From assembly GCA_025929455.1 (NCBI GenBank), contig JAICMB010000027.1, forward strand, positions 1-13,563: a stretch of DNA of 13,563 nucleotides. Direction: 5' to 3'. The position numbers and the translations under genes were made by a program. A model generated the notes under the pieces. It was not told the DNA's origin. It searched no databases and saw only the letters and a list, made by a program, of their open reading frames with translations. The stretch is from Bryobacteraceae bacterium. GTDB taxonomy: Bacteria > Acidobacteriota > Terriglobia > Bryobacterales > Bryobacteraceae. This document shows positions 8,650 through 13,563 of the stretch, piece after piece; within the stretch, counting starts at the first letter, position 1, and each line of letters starts with the position of its first letter.

Positions 8650-9746
8650 GCGGCGGGCCCGCGGGTTCTTCATGCGCGTGGGCGTTGCGCAACTCCGGCC
8701 TGCGCGTTGCCATTGCAGATAAAGCCCGCTTTCCCCGCGATAAGGTCTGCGGCGGGTGGATTACGCCGCAGGTCCTGACGGCGCTCGCTATCGGCGCGGA
8801 TGAATACGCAAGCACCGGCCGCATGCTGCAGCCCATCACCGCATTCCGCACCGCCATGCTGGGTGGCCGTCAAGTTGAGACCGCGTACAACAGCGTCGTT
8901 AGCTACGGCATCCGGCGCTGCGAGTTCGATCATTACTTGCTCCAACGTTCCGGCGCGTACGTGTTGCACGCGCCGACGATGGACGGCCTGCGGCGGTCCA
9001 GCGGCGAGTGGATGTTAAACGGCCAATTGCGCGCGCGCATGCTGGTAGGCGCGGGCGGTCATTTCTGTCCGGTGGCCCGGCTGCTTGGTGCGCGCTCCAA
9101 CGGCGAGCCCGCGGTGCTCGCCCAAGAGTTGGAATTTGAAATGGATCCGTCCCAAGCCGCGCGTTGTACGATTCGCGGCGAAGTGCCGGAGCTATTCTTC
9201 TGCCGCGATATGAAAGGCTACGGCTGGTGCTTTCGCAAGGGCAATTTTCTGAACATCGGTCTCGGCCGTCTCGACCCGCGCGAGCTTTCCGCGCACGTCA
9301 CGGATTTCTTGCGTCACCTGCGCGACAGCCGTATCCGGTTTGACATTGCGCCGCGACCGCGCGGGCACGCCTATCTTCTGTACGCCACTTCCGCTCGGCG
9401 CGTCACCGCCGACGGCGTGCTGCTCATCGGCGACGCCGCTGGTCTCGCCTATTCGCAAAGTGGCGAAGGCATTCGCCCCGCGATCGAATCGGGACTGCTC
9501 GCCGCCAAATGCATTGCGCAAGCGGCTGGCGACTACACCTGCGCCAATCTCGAGCGCTACCGCACCATGCTCACGCACCGCTTCGGTGAGCGCGGCATAA
9601 CCGGTATCGCTCGCGTCGGCCGGCGCCTCCCCGCTCCGCTTCTTCGAGCCGTTGCCGCCGGCCTCGTGCGCAGCCGCTCTTTCACGCGCTCCGTCCTCCT
9701 CCGTGATTGGTTCCTGCACGCATCCGAACCAGCACTCCACCTGTAA
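8622..9746 (+). CDS. geranylgeranyl-reductase-like FAD-dependent oxidoreductase
   Basis: This is a flavoprotein of the geranylgeranyl reductase/FixC-like group (COG0644 style), which reduces or oxidises carbon-carbon bonds in lipids and other apolar substrates. The N-terminal Rossmann motif GGGPAGSS has its glycines at 10, 12 and 15. RDKVCGGWITP (about 39-50) is the Cys-Gly-Gly signature near the flavin seen in this group. VLLIGDAAGLAYSQSGEGI carries the second FAD-binding motif with Asp271. The remaining length is typical (374 residues), and no membrane helix or signal peptide is evident. It starts inside the CFA-like gene (28-nt overlap, different frame) with no strong ribosome binding site, as expected for translational coupling. 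The neighbour suggests the substrate is an acyl or isoprenoid chain, perhaps the product of the methyltransferase. That is inference; this flavoprotein superfamily also contains halogenases and hydroxylases. Confidence 0.88.
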   Translation: MEAFDVLVVGGGPAGSSCAWALRNSGLRVAIADKARFPRDKVCGGWITPQVLTALAIGADEYASTGRMLQPITAFRTAMLGGRQVETAYNSVVSYGIRRCEFDHYLLQRSGAYVLHAPTMDGLRRSSGEWMLNGQLRARMLVGAGGHFCPVARLLGARSNGEPAVLAQELEFEMDPSQAARCTIRGEVPELFFCRDMKGYGWCFRKGNFLNIGLGRLDPRELSAHVTDFLRHLRDSRIRFDIAPRPRGHAYLLYATSARRVTADGVLLIGDAAGLAYSQSGEGIRPAIESGLLAAKCIAQAAGDYTCANLERYRTMLTHRFGERGITGIARVGRRLPAPLLRAVAAGLVRSRSFTRSVLLRDWFLHASEPALHL

Positions 9747-9885
9747 AACGGCCACCTGTACAACAAGACCTCACATAATCGTGGAGCTGGTTTTCAACCG
9801 GCCTCCGCCTCCGAACAAATCAGGCGCATCGCCCTGTTCTGTTCCGACTCCGCTACCGCGTCTTACGAACACTTCAAAACGCTCT

Positions 9886-10180
9886 TTAGTTTATGAGCTT
9901 GTTGAAACACGTAAAACCGCTCCTTTCCAGCGCGCGGCTCGGTAACATTGCGCGGTTATTCCGAGCCGCAGCGCGGGAGCGCCACTTTCCGACCGTGGCT
10001 TGGGTCCAGTGCAAGCGCCTTGCTATCTCGCTATTGCTTTTGCCTTCGACCGACCAAAGCACCGCTTTCGCGCGCGCGACGAGGGCATGGGGGAGCGCGG
10101 TGGGATCGAGCCAAGCTGCACAACTGAACGCGCTCGTCATTGGTCAAAATCATGGGGAGATTTGGGGCGCTGGTCGCCAT
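9886..10180 (-). pseudogene. IS630-family transposase N-terminal remnant, frameshifted and truncated
   Basis: The - strand from ATG 10180 reads ILTNDERVQLCSLARSHRA in one frame. After a one-base loss near 10093-10098 it continues in the next frame as LPHALVARAKAVLW, then SNSEIARRLHWTQATVGKW. Joined, this is the standard N-terminal helix-turn-helix region of IS630/Tc1-like transposases, which usually continues with a FLEhRLEGLxDEPRPG-type linker and a DDE catalytic domain. Here the match stops right after KWRSR (about base 9978) and an unrelated tail runs to a stop at 9886. The catalytic DDE domain is absent, so the element cannot move by itself. The break coincides with an inverted repeat at 9936-9967. 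Terminal inverted repeats of the original insertion could not be identified. Confidence 0.85.
9936..9967. repeat. imperfect inverted repeat at the transposase break
   Basis: GGCTCGGTAAC (9936-9946) is matched by GTTATTCCGAGCC (9955-9967), whose reverse complement is the same apart from two extra A bases. The loop is 8 nt. It sits just beyond the last recognisable transposase codon and could be a recombination scar or a separate small hairpin. Confidence 0.55.
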
Positions 10181-10226
10181 GTCCCAGCTTACGCTGAAAC
10201 GATCTATTCCAGTCATTTCTGGGACA
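10180..10226. repeat. 8-bp inverted repeat upstream of the transposase start
   Basis: TGTCCCAG (10180-10187) and CTGGGACA (10219-10226) are perfect complements 31 nt apart, directly upstream of the remnant's start codon on its strand. The related bases GGGACAGC occur again at 10249-10256. They may be subterminal sites of the lost element. Confidence 0.5.
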
Positions 10227-10249
10227 GCACGCAGATTGTGAAGTTGGAG

Positions 10250-10287
10250 GGACAGCGTAGAAGGCCTATTCCGAGGCCAACCTGTCC
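10250..10287. repeat. two-step stem-loop
   Basis: An outer stem GGACAG (10250-10255)/CTGTCC (10282-10287) encloses an inner stem GGCCT (10263-10267)/AGGCC (10274-10278) with a 6-nt loop; 7 and 3 unpaired bases lie between the stems. No U-run follows on either strand. Function is unknown. Confidence 0.5.
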
Positions 10288-10435
10288 GAAATATGGATAT
10301 CGCCGTAGACCCGTCGTAAAGGGTGAGGGCGGCCGATCCAGTTTTGTCGATGGTTCCAATTCGTCGGCGACATCGCCGCCACAAGAGACGTGGTCAATCG
10401 TACTCTCCATTGTGCGAAGTGTGCCGAACCGCTCA

Positions 10436-10449
10436 CGTAATCAATTACG
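10436..10449. repeat. short palindrome CGTAAT-CA-ATTACG
   Basis: Six-base arms separated by two bases make a compact DNA palindrome in the gene-free stretch, of the size bound by dimeric regulators. There is no nearby start codon that it would control, so any operator role is a guess. Confidence 0.4.
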
Positions 10450-10569
10450 GGTCAACGTTGCAGGCTTTAAGCATTTGATGGCAAGTACGGCGGCGGTTGC
10501 TCCGGTCGCGAAATACTGTAGCGGTGTCGGGCGGATTTCAGATCAGAACGGGGCTCGTTTGGGTTGACT

Positions 10570-11403
10570 CTAATCCGACGCGTAGTTGATTTCCAGGCGG
10601 CGGATGCGGAGGGCGGCGTAGGCGAGCACAATGGCTGTCACGGCGAGCAGGCCGGCGACGGCGGTTATTGGGGAGACGGGGTCGGCATTGACGACCATGA
10701 AAGAGAATGGCGGCGGCACGTCGGGCGGGGCGGAGACGGGGCAGAGGGATTTCAGGTAGTAGATGATGCTGAACTTCTGTAACAGGGTCGGGAGAAACGC
10801 GTTGATCGATTCCCAGACCAGGATCGCCGCGGCGGGGACGACGGGGTTGCGCATTATGACACCCGCGGTCATAAACACGCTGCCGTAACCGATGCAGGCG
10901 AGCAGCGTGCTGCCGAGATACGCGAAAGCGTGCTGGAAGCCTTGGCCGTGGAACATGTATTCGCGCAGCATGACCGGGTCCTGGTGCGCGTACATCAACG
11001 TGAACTGCGCGAGCGCGCTGCCACCGAAGATGACGCACGCGGCGAGCAGGCCCGCGAGAAATTTGCCGGCCAGCAACACTTCGCGGCGGATGGGTGCCAG
11101 CAGGTAATAGTGCAGGCTGCGGTCGAGCATTTCGCCGCGGATCAGGTTCATGAAGATGCCCAGGCAGCCGAAGAAGACGGCGACGCGCAAGAAAAAGAAC
11201 TGGAAGATGCCGGCGAAGATGAGCGTGTCTTCGCCGAAGTCGCAGGGTTGGCGCTGCAGGCCGGTCCAGACGGCGATGGCATGCGCGCCGATCAGCGCGA
11301 CGGGCGCGAGCGCGAGCAGGTAGACCCAAAGCCCGCGCTTGGCAAAGAAAGTCTTCTTCCATTCGAGGCGAATGATCGCGCCAATTTGAGCGAGCCACAG
11401 CAT
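10570..11403 (-). CDS. ABC-2 type transporter permease (second permease of the cluster)
   Basis: This is an integral membrane subunit of an ABC exporter. The 277 residues start with a short cytoplasmic N-terminus (LIRLEWKKTFFAKRG-like interface helix). About six membrane segments follow, near residues 25-46, 60-86, 108-130, 158-180, 183-200 and 240-262. The pattern MLDRSLHYYLLAPIRREVLLAGKFLAG (about 92-118) is the amphipathic coupling region that ABC-2 permeases share. Its ATG overlaps by one base the TAA of the ATPase gene (TAATG), and a strong AGGAGG at 11414-11419 lies 10 nt upstream, so the two are translated together. It is the last gene of the operon; no clear hairpin terminator follows the stop, which is at 10570-10572. 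The substrate is unknown, and no substrate-binding protein is encoded, which points to export. Confidence 0.88.
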   Translation of the reverse strand: MLWLAQIGAIIRLEWKKTFFAKRGLWVYLLALAPVALIGAHAIAVWTGLQRQPCDFGEDTLIFAGIFQFFFLRVAVFFGCLGIFMNLIRGEMLDRSLHYYLLAPIRREVLLAGKFLAGLLAACVIFGGSALAQFTLMYAHQDPVMLREYMFHGQGFQHAFAYLGSTLLACIGYGSVFMTAGVIMRNPVVPAAAILVWESINAFLPTLLQKFSIIYYLKSLCPVSAPPDVPPPFSFMVVNADPVSPITAVAGLLAVTAIVLAYAALRIRRLEINYASD

Positions 11404-12347
11404 TAGCTTCGGGCCTCCTCGCCGCCGATCAGGTATCCGTACAGCGAGTTCACGTCATCGTCGAGCGGCATGACGGACTCTATACCAGCGCCGTTCAGCG
11501 CGATGTGGTTCAGCGTGAGATAGAACTGCTTGGGGTCGCGGGTTTTTACGACCAGGCCGGCGCCGTCGGTATGCATGCGCGCTTCCGTCACGTTCTGATG
11601 CTCAAATAGTTGCGCCGCCAGATGGCCGGGATTGCCGCAGCGGATCAGGATCTGCATCGGCTCGTCCTGAATCTCGTCGCGGACGCCGCGGATCTGGCCT
11701 TCGGCGACGACGTAGCCGCTGGTGAGCAGGATGACACGGTCGGAGATAGCGTCGACTTCGTGCAGTATATGGCTGGACACGATGACGTGCATACCTTCGG
11801 CGGCGAACTGTTTGAAGAGCGCGATGGTTTCGGCGCGCACCAGTGGGTCGAGGCCGTTGAGCGGCTCATCGAGCACCAGCACGGACGGCGAATGACAGAT
11901 GGCCTGCGCGAGGCGGATGCGCTGGCGCATGCCTTTGCTGTAGCCGGCGATTTTGCGGTGTGCGGCAGCAGTCATGCCTGCGCGCTCGATCGACGCGTCC
12001 GCGAGCCGGGCGGCTTCGGAGTGCGGGCAGCCATAGAGGCGCAGGAACGAGTACACGTACTGGTAGCCGGTGAGGCCTTTGGGAAACGAGTCGAACTGCG
12101 AGCAGTAACCGACTTCCCGGAAGAGGCGCTCGGACTCGGTGGGCTCGATGCCGAGTATGCGGATGCGGCCGCGCGTGGGGCGCACGAGTCCGGTCATGAG
12201 ATTCATGAGCGTCGTTTTTCCGGAGCCGTTGGGGCCGACCAGGCTGGTGATGCCGGGCGGGATGGCGAGGCTGACGCGGTTGACGCCGAGGACGTCGCCG
12301 TAGAATTTGGAGACGTTGTCGAAGAGGACGAGTTCGTTGAGGTTCAT
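11403..12347 (-). CDS. ABC transporter ATP-binding protein
   Basis: This is the cytoplasmic motor subunit that hydrolyses ATP to drive the adjacent permease. It has all nucleotide-binding motifs: Walker A GPNGSGKT at 38-45, Q-loop Gln84, signature YSKGMRQR at 136-143 (SKGM in place of the usual SGGQ, as in many ABC-2 exporters of the CcmA type), Walker B with Asp160-Glu161, and switch His193 in VSSH. After about residue 215 a C-terminal accessory region follows, ending in [13 protein letters not shown]. Total length is 314. The start is ATG 12347 rather than the upstream GTG 12353, because GGAG at 12356-12359 is 8 nt from the ATG but only 2 nt from the GTG. It lies 76 bp downstream of the first permease, and a hairpin repeat fills the gap. 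Its stop shares one base with the next permease start. Confidence 0.94.
   Translation of the reverse strand: MNLNELVLFDNVSKFYGDVLGVNRVSLAIPPGITSLVGPNGSGKTTLMNLMTGLVRPTRGRIRILGIEPTESERLFREVGYCSQFDSFPKGLTGYQYVYSFLRLYGCPHSEAARLADASIERAGMTAAAHRKIAGYSKGMRQRIRLAQAICHSPSVLVLDEPLNGLDPLVRAETIALFKQFAAEGMHVIVSSHILHEVDAISDRVILLTSGYVVAEGQIRGVRDEIQDEPMQILIRCGNPGHLAAQLFEHQNVTEARMHTDGAGLVVKTRDPKQFYLTLNHIALNGAGIESVMPLDDDVNSLYGYLIGGEEARS
11414..11419 (-). promoter_or_regulatory. strong Shine-Dalgarno site for the second permease
   Basis: On the - strand AGGAGG sits 10 nt before the ATG at 11403, inside the 3' end of the ATPase gene. It confirms that start and supports tight stoichiometric expression of the ATPase and permease. 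Confidence 0.7.
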
Positions 12348-12355
12348 GTGCACCG

Positions 12356-12359
12356 CTCC
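12356..12359 (-). promoter_or_regulatory. Shine-Dalgarno site that decides the ATPase start
   Basis: GGAG on the - strand is 8 nt upstream of ATG 12347 and only 2 nt upstream of GTG 12353, so ATG 12347 is the likely start codon. Confidence 0.6.
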
Positions 12360-12366
12360 ATGCAGA

Positions 12367-12410
12367 GGACAGGCAGCAAGACCGCCTGTCCCACTGAGCA
12401 GCGTAGCTGC
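12367..12410 (-). repeat. double hairpin within the ABC operon, copy 2 of the dispersed repeat
   Basis: GGACAGGC (12367-12374) pairs with GCCTGTCC (12384-12391) around a 9-nt loop; next to it GCAGC (12398-12402) pairs with GCTGC (12406-12410) around GTA. On the - strand, 12394-12380 reads GTGGGACAGGCGGTC, which matches 7126-7140 at 14 of 15 bases. It fills most of the 76-bp gap between the first permease and second ATPase. No T-run follows, so it may modulate or stabilise the message rather than end it. Confidence 0.7.
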
Positions 12411-12423
12411 GCCACAGGGGGAG

Positions 12424-13281
12424 TCACGACTTCACCACCTCGAGGGCGCGGATTTTCTTAAACAGGAGCCAGGCGCAGAAGGCGAGGACGGCGGACAGTT
12501 GCACGAGTGCGGCGAAGGTGGAGCGTTCGGGAGCGGGCGTGTGGAACAGCGCGAGTGAGAGCGTGTACAGGTTGTAGCTGACGTCGAGTTGCAGGGCCGA
12601 GGTGGAGCGCAGAATCGCGGCGAGGGCCGCGGCGATGCCACCGCTGAACATGAATACCCCGAGTACGAGCGCGCCCGCAACCGGTTTCCATTTGACCCAG
12701 GCCGAAAGTGCGAGCCCAACCATCGACAGCACCAGAATGTAGGCGAGCGATCCGCCGAACACCGCGCCTGCGAGATACAGATGATGCCAGGCCCAGGACG
12801 CGCCGGAGAGCGATGCTTCGACCGAGAACAGGATGAGGCCCGGGATCCAGGTGATGAGCGAAAGCACCCATGCGATCACGAGGAATTTGCCGAGCACGTA
12901 CTCGGTGCGCGTGATGGGACGGCACAGATAGAGCGGCAGCGCGTTGTGCGCGAGGTCCGGCGAGACGAGCGCGGGTGCGATGAAGCAGGTGAGCAGCATC
13001 GCGAGGCCGGTCTGAATCTGCGTGTAGCCCCGCAGGAACTTCGAATAATCGTCGATGAGCGGCGTTGGGAGATGCACGAGGCCGAGCAGCGTCGTGTTGT
13101 GATTCAAGTAGGTGCCGAGCAGAATGATCAGCGGCGGAAAATAGCACAGGATGAAGAGACCGGTGACGATGCGCGAGCGGAAGATGTTGGCCCAGGCGTA
13201 GCGCGTCAGCACGAGGAAGCGCGAACGCTCGGAGGTGAGCGGTCCGGTCCAGGCGCGGTAGTTGCGTTTGTATACGGCCAT
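12424..13281 (-). CDS. ABC-2 type transporter permease (first permease of the cluster)
   Basis: This is an integral membrane subunit of 285 residues with about six helices (near 37-58, 91-108, 130-152, 165-188, 198-222 and 256-275). After the first two helices comes [24 protein letters not shown], the cytoplasmic coupling segment typical of ABC-2 permeases. The N-terminal [22 protein letters not shown] stretch, with an early basic segment, is a common start for this subfamily. The ATG at 13281 overlaps the preceding ATPase stop by one base (TGATG), and GGAG at 13290-13293 lies 8 nt upstream, so the pair is coupled. It differs clearly in sequence from the second permease, so the complex is probably two half-transporters or one heteromeric pore rather than a recent duplication. 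The substrate is unknown. Confidence 0.9.
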   Translation of the reverse strand: MAVYKRNYRAWTGPLTSERSRFLVLTRYAWANIFRSRIVTGLFILCYFPPLIILLGTYLNHNTTLLGLVHLPTPLIDDYSKFLRGYTQIQTGLAMLLTCFIAPALVSPDLAHNALPLYLCRPITRTEYVLGKFLVIAWVLSLITWIPGLILFSVEASLSGASWAWHHLYLAGAVFGGSLAYILVLSMVGLALSAWVKWKPVAGALVLGVFMFSGGIAAALAAILRSTSALQLDVSYNLYTLSLALFHTPAPERSTFAALVQLSAVLAFCAWLLFKKIRALEVVKS

Positions 13282-13563
13282 CAGACGGTCTCCATGGCTT
13301 TGAGGAAAATGTCTTCAAGCGAATCGCGCCGGTAGTTGAGGCGGCGCAATTGCACCTCGCGCTCCGCGGCGATGCGATAGATATCGCGGACGGCGGTGTC
13401 GGCGGCGAGCACCATCTTAATGCGGCCAGTGGAGGACAGCGCGCACTCGCAGCCAAGCTCGCGCAGCGCGCCGGCGAACGCGGGCGTGTCGCCCACGGCT
13501 TCGATCTCGACGAAGCGGAGGTTAGCGCGCCGTTCTTCTTCGAGGTTGCAGCGGTGCACCAGG
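13281..13563 (-). CDS. ABC transporter ATP-binding protein, C-terminal fragment cut by the window edge
   Basis: Only the last 93 codons are inside the window, and the frame runs off the right edge. The Walker motifs are outside. What is visible is the C-terminal accessory region of an ABC-2 ATPase: a beta-alpha-beta stretch (FVEIEAVGD ... GRIKMVLAAD ... VRDIYRIAAEREV) ending in the family-typical DSLEDIFLKAMETV. The GTG at 13559 is not a true start; codons continue upstream in frame. The stop shares a base with the start of the first permease, and GGAG for that permease lies inside its last codons. Assignment rests on the C-terminal signature and on its position as the partner of the permease. 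Confidence 0.8.
   Translation of the reverse strand, partial: LVHRCNLEEERRANLRFVEIEAVGDTPAFAGALRELGCECALSSTGRIKMVLAADTAVRDIYRIAAEREVQLRRLNYRRDSLEDIFLKAMETV

Larger units (their letters stand above)
9747..10569. other. gene-poor scar region with insertion-sequence remnant
   Basis: About 820 bases lack an intact gene. The stretch holds a decayed IS630-type transposase N-terminus on the - strand (9886-10180) and several inverted repeats (9936-9967, 10180-10226, 10250-10287, 10436-10449). A GAGCTTGTTGAAAC stretch at 9895-9908 is of the kind often seen at transposon edges. Base composition is less GC-rich than the flanking genes, mainly in 10200-10550. A long open frame on the + strand here is antisense to the transposase remnant and shows no coding-like third-position bias. 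Confidence 0.7.

Noticed and set aside
9786..9802. GGTT-TTC-AACC hairpin after the flavoprotein gene as a terminator
   Set aside because: The stem is only 4 bp with a 3-nt loop and has no T-run.
10221..10256. GGGACAGC direct repeat 28 nt apart as a CRISPR-like or iteron array
   Set aside because: Only two copies of 8 bases with no regular unit; better explained as part of the inverted-repeat cluster.
9893..10567. 224-codon open frame on the + strand in the scar region
   Set aside because: It is antisense to the IS630 remnant over its first part, shows no coding-like third-position bias, and matches no family I know.
10538..11398. Second - strand open frame overlapping the last permease (286 codons)
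   Set aside because: Arg/Pro-rich out-of-phase reading of the permease, without membrane segments.
11610..12461. Open frame antisense to the ABC ATPase (283 codons)
   Set aside because: Rich in Asp, Glu, Ala and His as expected for the complement of a GC-rich gene; the ATPase motifs are on the other strand.

Overview
The window is a GC-rich bacterial chromosomal segment. Its gene content and style suggest an Acidobacteriota genome of the Solibacter/Bryobacter kind: a GH57 amylase, a large hybrid histidine kinase with a long OB-fold-like sensor region, two-ATPase ABC exporter clusters, and small dispersed hairpin repeats containing GTGGGRCAGGCGGTC. This assignment is inference from style; no rRNA or other marker gene is present. 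There are nine protein genes I consider real, one of them cut by the window end. There is also a possible tail of a tenth gene at the left edge and one decayed transposase.

Left part (1-5978, + strand): a cytoplasmic GH57 alpha-glucan hydrolase (51-2099), then a 73-residue unknown protein behind a recognisable extended -10 promoter (2178-2399), then a 1156-residue membrane-bound hybrid sensor kinase (2508-5978). The kinase's outer part is a run of about seven related beta-rich units. Middle (5938-9746): a SurA/PrsA-like parvulin lipoprotein on the - strand, whose 3' end overlaps the kinase gene by 41 bp. Divergent from it, after a gene-free stretch with a double hairpin repeat, is a cyclopropane-fatty-acid-synthase-like methyltransferase. 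This overlaps by 28 nt a geranylgeranyl-reductase-like flavoprotein, so the two probably act together on membrane lipid chains.

Right part: 9747-10569 is a gene-free scar with a frameshifted and truncated IS630-type transposase and several inverted repeats. From 10570 to the right edge, all on the - strand, is an ABC-2 exporter operon in the order ATPase (cut by the window edge), permease, ATPase, permease. Two junctions have 1-nt stop/start overlaps. The one 76-bp gap holds a second copy of the dispersed hairpin repeat.

I saw no CRISPR array, tRNA, rRNA, defence island or phage module. The points that most deserve a second look are the coupled CFA-like/flavoprotein pair, the OB-like sensor array of the kinase, and the repeat family shared by 7126 and 12380.
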